The notes below the pieces were generated by a model, which ran no database searches, was not told the origin of the DNA, and was given only the letters and a program-made list of their open reading frames with translations. 64,000 nt of DNA from Sipunculus nudus (Eukaryota; Annelida; Sipuncula; Golfingiida; Sipunculidae): positions 25,707,079 to 25,771,078 of the forward strand of contig CM049307.1 of NCBI GenBank assembly GCA_026874595.1, read 5' to 3'. This document shows positions 25,455 to 37,984 of this stretch, piece by piece. The translations under genes and the position numbers were made by a program. Positions within the stretch are counted from its first letter, which is position 1, and each line of letters opens with the position of its first letter.

Positions 25455-25546
25455 CCTCCGTACTCGTTTAGCATCTCGGTCGCCTGCATGTGGCCTTGTG
25501 CAACGTCGGCTTCCAAGCTACGCATTCACCTCTGCTCCTGATACAA
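25455..25546 (+). other. Candidate cassette (poison) exon in NAK intron 8
   Basis: A 92 bp segment, GC-richer than its surroundings, between a strong pyrimidine-tract acceptor (TCTCCCTATCCTCCCAG) and the donor CAA/GTGAGT. One frame is open throughout (LRTRLASRSPACGLVQRRLP), but that frame needs phase 2 entry, whereas exon 8 ends in phase 1. Spliced between exons 8 and 9 it would give a stop after five codons, and its length is not a multiple of three. So inclusion would make a short kinase isoform or trigger decay. It could also be a first exon of an unrecognised transcript, or chance. Confidence 0.35.
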
Positions 25547-26026
25547 GTGAGTGCCACTAACTTGCTCCTTACTTGCCAAACTCTTGCTGTTGTAACTGTG
25601 TTTCCCTTTAAATGCTCAACCCCTTCTCCCATATGTTTTCTTTACATGTGCATGGCTGATTGTCCGGTGAAGTGATACCAACCAACATAATCTAATCTGG
25701 GAGCATTCAAATCAATTGTGACAAATTATCAGAGGCACATTGTATATAACTCGCTGGTTGCATTTTAATGATAATGTAATGCTATTTTTGGTTTGAGTGT
25801 TTTGATTTGTGTGCACCTTTCTGTGTTTTGCAGCTTACTAGGTTTTTGTTCATGACTATCTGCAAGTAGAGCATAGGTTCAGTGAACATGTTAACCAGCA
25901 GATAGACTACACATTGTTACAGAGTATATGTTGTTTACTTTCATATACATATATCCATACATACTGTTCATCCTTGTAACATATACTGGACTGTTACTAT
26001 ACAATAGGCGTGTTTTATCTTTGCAG

Positions 26027-27972
26027 ATGGATACACAAAATTACGAGAACACCCAGACAGTGAGGATAATATCCTGGTCACAGAACAACACACAAAAGAA
26101 TCAACAAAGTCAAAGAAAGAGGTCTCAGGTGATGCCAACAAGGGTGACCATCAGAAGAATCCAAAACAGACCGAAACACCTCAAAAAGCTGCTACCAAAA
26201 CGCACGATTTGCTCTCAGGCACTGCAAGGCTGGTGAAAAGAGTGGTGGAAACTAGGTACCAGCATTTTGTGGATGTTGATAGTGATCCGGAGAAGGAAAA
26301 ATTACAAATGCCTGCCCCACCACATGCGGACTCCAGTTCAGAAGGTCACGATGACCCTCGACCGCAGTTGAAGAAAGATGAATTTGCATATAAAGAGTTA
26401 GATGATGAATTTGGCAGTAAACGAACTTCCAAGCCCATGAACCTAGAGGGGACCCATCAGATCGATGATAGTTCAGATTTTCCTGCTAGAAGCCTTGATC
26501 AACCTGCAAGCAAACCAGTGGCTTTTTCTAGCATTCCTTCCGGACATAAATCACACCAGCAGTCACATGGTCAGTCACATGACCGAATCGTAGGGCATGA
26601 ATATGGTGTGCGTCCACTGTTGGATGACGACGAGTTATCAGAGTCTGAAGCAAATCCTTTCGCAAAAGAAAGCACTTCGCGGGGATCGAGTGTGATGAGT
26701 GCGCACAGTGCTGCCACCTCTCCACAAGGGCAGGTATCAGGGGAGACAGGTGGGGATATATTTGGTGCAGCACCATTCAAACAAAAAGGCCTGCCAAAAA
26801 GGGCTATGACAAAAGCTGCCAGCACTGATGGGGTGTCTGGGTGTGGAGAAGATCCATTTGGCAACGCTCCGTTTAAACGTTCAGCATCCAAGTCTAAATC
26901 ACCACCAGATATAAGTGAGGTGTATGTGAATCAAGCAGCTATAGGCACAGAATCTGGATTTGATGTATTCAGTAAAGCTCCGTTTAGACCCCCTTCTAAG
27001 CCTTTACCAATGTCCCCACCCCAGGGGTATACAGGCACGTCGCCAGCTAACGTCACAATGAGATCGGTCTCCCAGAGTCCTGAGGCCATGATGGTACAGG
27101 ACACTACCCAGCTGGTCGGGAGCCCACCAGAAGAGCCAGACCTATTTGGCTCTGGGAATTTTGCTTCAATGACATTCCAGGATGCTGTGGCACACATGGG
27201 ACACCAAAAGCAGCAGCAACAGTCATATGCAGAACCCCCTAAGCGTCTCCCCATTAGTCAGTCAGCGCAGCCAGTGATGCAACACAGCCCAGGGCAATGG
27301 ACGCCACAACAGCAACAGGCTCATGGGCTGTTATACAGTGCACCTCAAAGGTATAGCGGTGCTGCGCCAGGGGATGTGGCAAATGCACAGAAAGTGCCAC
27401 CTGTCAGTGGGCAAGATCTGTTTGGTGCAACACCATTTGAGAATGCAGTTACACCAGAGCGTCAAACGGCGCCGCTTCCCGGAGAGCATGAGCCTCCTCA
27501 ACACAGCGCTCCGCCAGTCACAAGTGGAGCTGTACGGAAAAGCTTATCCAGCAGAAAACATCCACAAAACCCTGAGCTGCTACTACGGCGAGGCTCAACA
27601 GACAGTAGAAGCTCTGGTAGTGATGGGCGGCCAAGCCCTTGTAGTCATAGCAAATATTATAGCAAGGGATCAGAAGATCTGATAAATGATGAAAATGTTG
27701 AAGTACTGACTGGAGATGCAAATTACGGAAGTTTGAAAAAGAAAAAAAATAAACGCCAACAGAAAGAGAGCACAGCATTTGCAAATTTAAGTTTTATGGA
27801 TGACATTGAGAGGGAGGAGGCAGAGTTTGGCATTGAACAGCAGAGTTTTACCACAGAAGCTCTGCGCACAAGTACTGCTCATAATTATTCCGATGAAGGC
27901 TTCCATACGGTACCCAGAGCTAGCAGCAAGAAAAACCGGGCACTACGTTCATTAGATCATGTTGCTTCATAG
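26027..27972 (+). CDS. BMP2K: NAK-family kinase, last exon (APF-repeat C-terminal tail)
   Basis: A 1946 bp terminal exon encoding visible residues 475-1122, with the stop TAG at 27970-27972. Phase 1 entry completes an Asp codon. The tail holds NPF (SEANPFAKE), then DIFGAAPFK (26755), DPFGNAPFK (26851), DVFSKAPFR (26962), DLFGSGNF (27139) and DLFGATPFE (27415), all ligands of the endocytic appendage/EH type. It ends in a basic KKKKNKRQQKE segment, AFANLSFMDDIEREEAEFG and a conserved-looking SDEGFHTVPRASSKKNR tail. This corresponds to the extended C-terminus of the long BMP2K/AAK1 forms; a short form would lack it. Several antisense frames over this exon are shadows. Confidence 0.93.
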
Positions 27973-28148
27973 AACATCATAGACTGGTAGTCATTTTACA
28001 CAAAGGGTTTAAGTATATGTAATCTATCATCTGTTCTACTTCCATTGTCCACCTAGTTTTCCTGAACACACTCTGTAAAGAGAGCTAAGCCCAAAACATT
28101 CCTGTTTGAAAGGCAGAGTGAGGGAATTGTGTTATTAACTGGAGTGAA

Positions 28149-28502
28149 AATAAAATTCTGGCAATAGGATGAAAATATAAAATGGAAAATACTCAGTATT
28201 TTTGGGGACTTGTATGGCTTATAAAGAGTCAAAGTAACATAGTCAGGTGTATGGCTGGCATCATAATGGATTGTCTGCTGTATTGAGTTATTTGCATTTT
28301 CTGTGAGGACGATCAGATGCGCCCAGCATTCAGGGTTCAGTGGCTGCAACAGGATGCCAGTATACACTGAGCCATACATTCTGAAGACTACAGGCCATTC
28401 AGTGAATAATTCATCATTTTCATTTAGATACTGTGCCAAAAATTACACATTTTCTCCTCTTTTTACTGCTTTAGGTTTCTAAACAAAAGGGAAATTAATA
28501 AA
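28149..28502 (+). terminator. Candidate polyadenylation signals of NAK gene
   Basis: AATAAA occurs at 28149-28154 and 28497-28502, 177 and 525 bp after the stop codon. Either could end the transcript; the sequence alone does not choose. The antisense frame at 28053-28439 lies in this 3' UTR and is not considered a gene. Confidence 0.45.
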
Positions 28503-30885
28503 ATGCTGCAGAAAAACAGGTGGACAGGGATGTTTGAGCAGATTATATATGTACACACAGGGTTAAATATGTAAGATATAAATACACTGCCTGGTGACAA
28601 GTTAAAGGTCAGAGTCGTTAAGGGTACTAATGGATCAGACATGCTTATCAGTATGGTTTTCCTTTGATCATGGTTTAAATTTACATCTGTTTAAAACAGG
28701 ACATTTAATACCAAGGTATAGCACAATATGGCACTGCGTTTAAATATTTAAGTCTGCTGTTTTAATCCATTTGACATATGATACATGAATATTTGGCATT
28801 AGATGATACAAGTGGCATTGGTATATTGTAAAGCAGACATATTCATCTCATTTACTTCTTGCACATCATTCACCTCCATATCCTTTCATGAACATGTAAC
28901 TTCATGAGCCTTTTGGGGGCAAGAATAAGCTATACAAACTCTAAAAGTAATAACCTTTTTAGGTATGTACAATATCCTCTTCCTCTAGTACAGTTTTGAG
29001 AAAGCTTCTATGTACACTATTATGTTTCAAAATGCAGGAACACCAAAATTTGGGATACATTTCCTGTATAAAATTTCACTTTGAGTGTTATATAAGCCTG
29101 CATATATATTTCTTCTGAAAAATTATATGGTGAAAATAATCCATGGTATGGCATCGGAGGAGTACCATTTATTTGTAATCATTACTTCATATAAAGTTAA
29201 GCAGATGCCATCAACATACTTCAATAAATGTTGCTGCAGTATCAAATACTCTCATATACTCCATGCACAAGTGAACATCCTCTGCTATTTGCATTACAGC
29301 TTTATATTTGCCAGCTTGATTAGCTCAAGTATCTGAATCGCTGAATTGCCATGAACCTGAGCTTTTTATTAATACATTTGGCTGATCTGATTAATATTCA
29401 TGAGTCTGTCCATCACATATATTTCTGCTGTAGTTGCACTTCTGCATAAGTGTCAAATACATCAAAATGTGTTATATGCCTGTTGAGAAATCAAGTATTA
29501 TAAATTGCAGCTTGTTGCAAAATAATCCTGCCTTCTGTCTTATCAGTGCTGAGTTCACTGCATGTGAATTGGTGCCCAGTTTTGTTAAAACATTAAATTG
29601 TTGATTGTAAAGTTTTAAGTTCTGCAGTTAGCTGTTCCATTTATATAACAGAACTGAAGCTGTATGCTCCAGGCAGTGATATAAGACTTTAAGACCATTG
29701 GCATGGCATAGTTTGTATTGACTTTAATGGTAACAAATTATTTCAATGTAGTTATATTTAGTATTTAAAATGAGAGTTTACCATTGAAGATGTTTATTTG
29801 GTAAAACAATATTTGGAGCCCTTCCAAATAATTTGTTAAACCTGATATCCATTAAATGTTATTTGCAATCACTGAAACATCAATATGAACAGTAATGAGA
29901 ACACACTAATTAAATTAAACTGATTGACCATACCCAGCTGAACATTGACACTAGACACAGACATTAAAATATTTCCTAGCTTAAAAAAAATCCAAGGGGA
30001 ATAGTTGGATTCAAAGCTGTATATGCTTAAGGGTTGTGATATTAAATAGTTAATAATGCAGATATTTTGTAACCCTGAGCCAGATCATTTTCAAGTCATG
30101 TGACTAATGATTGTGTGACAGATTCTCATTTTAGGATTTGGTCCTAAAAATGTTAAAAGGATACTTTTTTTTTTAACAATTCTAGTCATATCAAATGCAA
30201 TACCTTCACCAGGTTGTGAGAATTTGTAGGTAATTTATCTGTTATAGCAATATCCTTACCAAGCTCTGAGCCAAAAGACAAGATTTGATAATACTGAACT
30301 TTTAAGAGATATCATTAAAAGGCACAGAGTACAGGTGACTAACATTTAGTTGTATTTTTGATTGACCTATTTGATGAAGGGGAACTGTAAATGTAAATTA
30401 GGATTATAATGCCTTCATGATGTGTATGTACAGAATAAGTTTAAATTTAGTTTTTGTGTTGACCACCTGTGATGATTTCATGAAAGTTTCCATGGAAACT
30501 GTCACACATGCTTGTTTGATCAAGAGGGGAATATGTGTTGAATTATGGTTGTCTAAATCTGTGCAAGTTTCTAGATCAATTCTTTGCTTACACAACTGCA
30601 TGATTATATGAAATTGAAGAAAAACTGGGGGAAAGCCCACATATTTAATTTAATTGAACCAGTCATTTCATTTTCACAAAAAATACAAACCCTGATAATT
30701 ATACTTCATCATTTATCATATGAGAAGGTATCTTCAGGTACTTCAAGTGACACATTTTGTTGTGCTTGTTGTCTTAATTGCTACTCTACTGTGTTGACAG
30801 AAGTCCTTTTTGAAAAATATAGACATCATTCTTGTCGATGAGTTTCAAGGTTGATATATGCAGATATCCTGTCACTATAAGTCAT
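28503..30885. other. Intergenic DNA, no gene
   Basis: AT-rich sequence that could include distal 3' UTR of the NAK gene. No recognisable coding, RNA or repeat feature. Short frames on both strands near 30404-30841 overlap each other and show no family similarity. Confidence 0.5.
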
Positions 30886-32491
30886 CTGAGCTATAGTCGT
30901 GGTCCTTTGTCCGTCGTCCGTTAACAGGGCGTGCTTTGAAACCATTCGATCTACGATAAAAATTTTGCATACACTTAGATGTCCCCAAAATCTCCTACCA
31001 TACTGAAAATTGGGTCACTAAGACTTTGTTCCTTTGAGATATTAAGGAAAAACCTCCATTTTCCATTAAAAAAACCATTGTTACAGTTCAAGACTGCCTA
31101 ATATCAAAACCACTGATCTGAATTTGATCATAGTTAATATTCATATTCTTCCATATATTTCCTATGTACATACCAAAAATTAGGTCAGTATTGCATAATT
31201 TTTTTCAAGTTGTGGGCCTAAACATAATGCACCTTGTAAAAAATCAGGAAATATATTTACTCACTTAACATAAGAATTGCTGATGCTAGATACTTTTTTT
31301 CAGGAATATAACTTCATTTAATCAAGATTCAATGGTATACCAAAAATTAGATCTGAATTATGCAATATTTTTCAAGTTATTAGCATAAATATAAAATCAG
31401 TACCTTAAATTTTGCCTAACTTTGTCCAAGGCACGTGTTTTTTTCCCTGTAGGTACTGAGGATATAATTTTCACAGCATGTACGCATAAGGATTTAATCA
31501 GTTAAAATCTGCCATTTGAAAATAAAAGCTGCAAAATTAGGCTATTTATTCTTGTTGTATTCCCTTACATTGTCAAGCAGTCCACTTTGGACACTGTAGG
31601 TCATTCAGTGCTGCTCCTTATGCTCCCCGGGCTGTTATGTAATCCCATCACTGGCAAGCCCTCTCTCTTGTTGAGCTTGATCGGGCTGTCTGCAGTTAAT
31701 ACCACGAGGAGCCTCCCCCCCCCCCCCCCCCTCCCCCCCCCATTCTGTTGACAAACCTGTACTTTAAATAAGGAATCATATAATTTCACATTTTTTTTTA
31801 AGCAACGAGCAATAACAACGGAAACCCCTTCCCCCAACCATCCCTTCAATACACAGGACTAATAAACAAGACAAATCTTATAATTTTAATGTTTAATAAA
31901 TTCTTTTTGTTGAGACTTTGACAATTTTGATATTTTAAAGAAAAAAAATGTTCAGAAATTTGATCCAGAAATTCAAATGTGATAAAATATTAGGATCTAA
32001 TGTAAGTTCTAACTGACAAGATTTAAGAAGATATAAATACTTTGCAGCATTTCATTCATATCTCTTAAAGTTGGCCGGGCCTAGGTTTGAATAACACTGT
32101 TAAACTTACTTTTAAAATCAGGAATATTGGTCAAACTTTGTGGGATTTATTTTTAACTCATATGGCTATATATTTAACTTTTGAAAACTTAATTAACTTC
32201 ACATATTATTTGTTTATGAAATGTAACTTTTAAATAACACTTACCGTAGGCCCATTTTTCCCCTTGGTGCATCATTAAATTTTTTCAGGCCACAGGTTTC
32301 ATTTATTACAGTGCATATGCTTTAGCTTATGCCCATTATTCAATAATTTACAGTTTCATTTTAGCAGGGCCATGTTCTCTTATCTTTTCAAATGCTAATA
32401 TACATGAAAAAAACAAAGAAATAAAAATATTTTGCAGTTGCTAATATTTTTTCCAAAATTCAGTTCAGTGATGTGACCCATGGGTCCCTTG
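30886..32491 (+). repeat. Dispersed repeat family D, copy 2
   Basis: Head GAGCTATAGTCGTGGTCC and TTTGTCCGTCGTCCGTTAAC; body with recurring phrases (ACCAAAAATTAGRTC near 31170 and 31339; TTTTTCAAGTT near 31200 and 31366); end TGACCCATGGGTCCCTTG. The end matches copy 1 (17153-17170). It includes a poly-C run at 31714-31741 that probably marks a secondary insertion. No protein. Confidence 0.55.
31714..31741. repeat. Poly-C run
   Basis: Eighteen C, one T, nine C. Confidence 0.95.
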
Positions 32492-34305
32492 TATTTTCCC
32501 ATAGTATTAACAATTTGTATAGATATAAGTACAGGTATTTTAAGATGAAGATGTATTTTATCAGTATCATTTCATTTCTCCAAGAAAGAAATTGCTGACT
32601 GAAGATCAGTTCAGATTCAGGCCTTAAAGTACAGGTTTATGTTGGACCCACTTGCCTGGTAAATAGGATCCCACTTTTAGTTGCCCTGATACAATTTTCT
32701 GGAACTTTTACTTGCCTTGGGCAAGCAGTTAACGTCAAGCCCTGGTGTGAATGCCCATGTTTTCTAGATTGTTTGCATTTAGTGACAGGGTATATTACAG
32801 TGCTGAATAGATATGTTTCTGACATTTGACTTTTGTGAAGCACTGACATTGGAAGATGGGTCCCTCATTTCAGTATTGATGAAGAAACTGTATCACGTAA
32901 TATATTATAAAATACATACAGAAATGTTCTAAATGTATTCTTAACAACTGCTATAATGGGAATGTGATACCATTTATCATCTCAGATGTGATACTGCTTT
33001 TTTGTGAAATAATGGTGGTATTCAGTTGTTAAAAAGAGTTCCTTGCCACCGCATCAGTTAGCTTATGATGGAGTTCTGTATGTTATTGAGAATATAAGAT
33101 AGGTGATAAGGTGACTGATCCCATGAGTATATGATGTTGTCTTAGTCATATCTTCAACTGATTGATTTTGCTTTGTCATGTGATCTTGTATGTACCAATC
33201 AATCCAAATCACATGATAAAGATTGGCACCTGCTGAAACCATGCAATTCTCATTTATGGCAAGTTTAGTCACTACATTACATAAATAATTCCTAATGTGC
33301 AGACCCTACAGATGCCTTGAGCACTAGGGAATGCATATAAAAGATATGAATAAAGAGAATAATATTCCAAATGAAGAGTCGTTTCAGGGTTAAAAAAAAA
33401 ACACTTTTACCACAGCCCACCAGTTTAGAAAATATGGAATTTATAGATTGCAATAAATGGAATATTTCAACAGCATAATTCATATTCCTCAAGCCATGAA
33501 TATTTCTGAAGGGGGGATGAGGTGGGGTTGTATTAGAATTACTTGCCAGTGAATCTGCCACCAAAACTGACCACACTCATTAAGAGCATTACAAACACCC
33601 CAGGTTTACATTTCAGTTTCAGTGCCTTGGTATCTGAAAGTATTATTGTCAAGTATTGATAACCATGAGGGTCCAAGCACAACTACCTAAATATATAACT
33701 TCATAGTAACATTCCATATGGCACAGTCTGCTTTATTCTGCTTGTGCTAGCTAGCATTCAAGTTTATCATGTCTTTGTAACAAGGCAGAAATCACAGTTG
33801 AAGATGTCATGATTACATCAAAACTCATTACAGGTATTAAATATATGCACTTATGAATGTTGAATTTCATGTAAAATCTTTTCATTTCTCAGTTTATTCA
33901 TTTAGGCTAATATAAAAAAAATCCACTAATTAAGAAATTTTTCAATATATTATAATGGAACATTTTTAAAACACAAATATATATCTTTTCATTCATTTAT
34001 GAGTTTGATCATTGTTACATTTCATTCACAGAAAGTTCACCTGAATGCACTTTATTCTTCAGTTATTAGCAAGTCTGCATTAATATGAATACAGATGCAT
34101 ACACATGCACATGAAAACTACTTCAAAATACCTGAAGTCATTAAAAGAATTCTCATGTTTAGGTCTGTGACTATATTTTGGATACAAGAGTATACATAGT
34201 TCAATCTTAGGGTAGGAATCCAGTTTAATTAAGGTAATTAAAGGTACCGAGTAGTGGTTTTTCAAACAGGAGTGATGCTCAAATCTGCATCATAGTGTGT
34301 TAGTT

Positions 34306-34326
34306 GGGGGGGGGGGGGGGGGGGGG
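34306..34326. repeat. Poly-G run
   Basis: Twenty-one consecutive G. Confidence 0.95.
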
Positions 34327-34656
34327 AGACGTGACAAGAATGCAGTCTTGTGACAAACATGACATCATAAATCCCTATGCAAATGAGGGTCAGATGTGTG
34401 TCTCATTGCATTTATTTGCTGTTATGTCAATGGGGATATTATATTATATAGACAAGTTGCTTCACACTATTTTGCTGCAATAGATCTGCTGTCATTATCA
34501 AACCCCTGTGAACATTGATATTAGCTTACATTTCTTGTTGAATTTCCTTGATCTTGCTTCAGTGATTTGGTTTTCTCTGTTGGTACATTCACGTGGCAAT
34601 GATAAGGAGTGTTAGTTACTTCTTTACTAGGATGCAAGTTCATTTGTGATGTTTGG

Positions 34657-34704
34657 CAGCACAGGTCATGTGACCAGGCTGGCCCTGTCATGTGACCTGT
34701 GTTG
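34657..34704. repeat. Imperfect inverted repeat with E-box-like arms
   Basis: GCAGCACAGGTCATGTGACC on the left pairs with GTCATGTGACCTGTGTTGC on the right across a ~12 base loop, with about three mismatches. Each arm contains GTCATGTGAC. It could form a hairpin of about 18 bp. Confidence 0.7.
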
Positions 34705-35010
34705 CACAGCTGTTTATATTTGATAAGTACCTTGAATCTGTAGAAGAAAATTAGGAAAGATGACCATTGAGTTGACCTTTTGCTGGTCTATAAATGTTCC
34801 TTTGTTCTGTGTTATAATAATGAAACATGCTCAGTAACTAAACCCCTATGCCATAGTTCACCATATTATTTCTTTCATATGAGTAGAATAGTTGTTTTGG
34901 AGTTTACCTGCAAAATGAAGGGCATGCTAGACTTTGTTTTAGATATCTGATTCTTTGTTAATTGATTTTATTGTGGCACCCTTAGGCCTTAGCTCTGTAT
35001 CATGGAGGAT

Positions 35011-35012
<2 letters not shown>

Positions 35013-35106
<94 letters not shown>
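35013..35106. repeat. (TA)n microsatellite
   Basis: About 93 bp of pure TA. The 95-codon frame across it on the minus strand is an artefact. Confidence 0.95.
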
Positions 35107-35109
<3 letters not shown>

Positions 35110-36044
35110 TGAATGTATAGGATATTAAAATATCACAAGTTGAGATAAATACATTACTCGGATGTAAATACATATGCACACATTCCAATATTGGTCTTGT
35201 TTTCTTTTGTATTGGTATGACTGAGTTATTCATGGAATTTCCCAACCAGAATGATACCCAGAAGAGTGCATACTGCCACAAAAGCAAAACAATCCTACCA
35301 CCCCTTTATCCAGCTAGATCTACGTACACTAGAAGTAAATGGTGTCTCTCCTATGTACCACCCCTAAAGCTGAACATTTAATGGTATAATTATGCTAACA
35401 AACAACCAGGTTAAACTAGAAATCTGCTTGGAATGCAAACCTCCACCATGCTCCCAAGGCTGTTTTTGCATTCACTTATTTGGCCCATGTTTCCAGATTC
35501 AATTGTGCTTAAGTAACTGCACATCTGTGGATAATACTTGAAGAAGTTCTTGAATCCAAATCATGTGGCAGATCTAAATAAAAATAGGCCCATTGCTGAA
35601 GTGCCCTGAAAATTTCATGAAATTTATTTCATATTTATATTGCGAACAAACTATTGCACAAATAGCGATGAAAACATGCCCTCCTGGCAAAGGCAAAACG
35701 TTTGTTAAAAAATGTTTTTATGCATAAACATGTACAAATTCCTAGACAGAAATCACCTCTTGGTGCAATAGAACATCCAAAACCAATCATTTTCATGTAG
35801 AGGGAATATTGGTGGCCACAGTTTTGAACCCAGTAAATAATTTACTGCATAATGAATCATGGTAATAAATTTATTAAAAATTAAATTAATCTTCCTGGGA
35901 CCATAAAAAATGTTAAGATAATGATTTAGTTGATAGTTGTGAACTTTCCCCAGTCACACAGCTATTTATCAAGTCTAAAATATCTTAATAGTTGTAGGGT
36001 ATTTAAGACCCCCCTTTTTGTGACCATAAAAGTATTATTGTATC

Positions 36045-37984
36045 GCCAGACAGTCTGGAGATACTATGGTTTAGGCACGGTCGCGCCGCCGCCGCCGCCG
36101 CAGCAGAGATTTCTTTTTGACACAATAACTCGAAAAATATTTCACAGATCTTTACCAAACTTGGTATATGTATAGATATGGGTGAGAGGACGACGCCTAT
36201 TTTAAAATGAGGTCATGATCTCAACTAGGAGAGTGACCTTGACCTTGAATAGGTTCAATTTTGGGGAAAATCACACAAATTCTTAAATATCTCAAGAAAA
36301 CTTGCATGGATTGATCCCAAAATCAAGTTGATCGAAGATCATGGATAGGGTTGTCATGTTCCAGAAACTGGTGGCGCCACCTATTATTCTTTACTTGTTT
36401 TCATGCCGTTTAATATCCTCAAAATTGCTACTCGACAGTACTGTGAGCATTATAAGTCAAAAACTAATGGACAGATTTCTTTCATATTATGCAAATACAT
36501 AGATATGGGTTATGGGATGATGTTTATTTAAATTGGGGTCATGACCTTTCCTATGAGAGTGGCCTTGACCTTGAATATTGCCATATATGGTGAAAATCAC
36601 ACAAAATCATTAATTTCTCAATAAGGGATGCATGCATTGGTCCAAAAATCAACTTGACCGAAGATCTTGGATAGTAATGTCATGTACCGGAAACAGGTGG
36701 CGCCACCTTTATTCTTTTACTTGTTTTCGTGCCGTTTAATACCCCATCATTGCCACTTAACAGTACATTTATAACCTGTGAGCATTATAAGTCAAAAACT
36801 AATGGACAGATTTCTTTCATATTATGCATATACATAGACATGGGTTATGGGATGATGTATATATAAATTGGGGTCATGACCTTTTCTATTAGAGTGGCCT
36901 TGACCTTGAATATTGCCATATATGGTGAAAATTACACAGTCATTAATATCTCAATAAGGGATGCATGCATTGATCCAAAAATCAACATGTTCGAAGATCT
37001 TGGAAAGTATTGTCATGTACCGGAAACAGGTGCCGCCACCTGTTATTCTTTTACTGGTTTTGTGCCGTTTAATACCCCATCATTGCCATTTATCAGTACT
37101 GTGAGCATTATAAGTCAAAAACTAATGGACAAATTTCTTTCATATTATGCAAATACATAGATATTGGTTATGGGATGATGTTTATTTAAATTGGGGTCAT
37201 GACCTTTCCTATGAGAGTGGCCTTGACCTTGAATATTGCCATATATGGTGAAAATCACACAAAATCATTAATTTCTCAATAAGGGATGCATGCATTGGTC
37301 CAAAAATCAACTAGACCGAAGATCTTGGATAGTAATGTCATGTACCGGAAACAGGTGGCGCCACCTTTATTCTTTTACTTGTTTTCGTGCCGTTTAATAC
37401 CCCATCATTGCCATTTATCAGTACTGTGAGCATTATAAGTCAAAAACTAATGGACAAATTTCTTTCATATTATGCATATACATGGATATGGGTTATAGGA
37501 TAATGTTTATTTGAATTGGGGTCATGACCTTTCCAATGAGTGGCCTTGACCTTGAATATTGCCATATATGGTGAAAATCACACAAAATCATTAATTTCTC
37601 AATAAGGGATGCATTGATTGGTCCAAAAATCAACTTGAACGAAGATCTTGGATAGTGTTGTCATGCAGGGAAACAGGTGGTGCCACCTGTTATTCTTTTA
37701 CTTGTTTTCGTGCCTTTTAATACCCCATCATTGCCACTTAACAGCATTGTGAGCATTATAAGTCAAAAACTAATGGACAGATTTCTTGCATATACATAGA
37801 CATGGGTTAGGGGATGATGTATATTGAAATTTGGATCATGACCTTTTCTATGAGAATGACCTTTTCTACGAGTGTGGTCTGATATTAATTGTTGCTAAAG
37901 ATGGGGGGCCTATTCTTAAAGGGGGGGGGGGGGGATTAATTGTCTGGGGATACTATGGCACCTGCGGTGCCAAGAAATATCTAG
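36045..37984 (+). mobile_element. Family C: tandem ~325 bp units ending in Helitron-type terminus
   Basis: Units begin at CTGTGAGCATTATAAGTC at 36441, 36776, 37099, 37424 and about 37747, giving periods of 335, 323, 325 and 323 bp. A more diverged unit lies at about 36100-36430, and the last is truncated. Each has GTGRCCTTGACCTTGAATA and the palindrome AGGTGGCGCCACCT or a variant. The 3' end is the perfect hairpin GGCACC-TGC-GGTGCC (37957-37971), nine bases, then CTAG (37981-37984) followed by TTTC. Near the 5' end CCAGACA (about 36046) is inverted as TGTCTGG (about 37941). A (GCC)n stretch lies at 36085-36101 and a G run at 37920-37934. No RepHel protein, so it is non-autonomous. Confidence 0.75.

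Larger units (their letters stand above)
17544..26026 (+). other. Intron 8 of NAK gene (8.5 kb)
   Basis: A long AT-rich intron. It contains a G/C hairpin (19911-19986), a long (TA)n array (21307-21392), small (TA) runs at 20505-20545 and 23106-23127, and a candidate cassette exon at 25455-25546. The open frames on both strands at 23233-23920 have no recognisable similarity, overlap one another, and are judged non-coding. The acceptor of exon 9 is TTATCTTTGCAG. Confidence 0.6.
32492..36044. other. Intergenic DNA, no gene
   Basis: AT-rich, no coding feature. Contains a poly-G run (34306-34326), an imperfect inverted repeat (34657-34704) and a (TA)n array (35013-35106). Confidence 0.5.

Noticed and set aside
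28053-28439. 128-codon minus-strand frame just after the NAK stop
   Set aside because: It lies in the 3' UTR of the kinase gene; no recognisable domain and no promoter or partner exons.
35000-35287. 95-codon minus-strand frame
   Set aside because: Mostly Tyr-Ile repeats translated from (TA)n.
36441-37880. CRISPR-like array
   Set aside because: Units are ~325 bp and fully repeated without unique spacers, and the locus is animal DNA; it is a tandem array within a mobile element.
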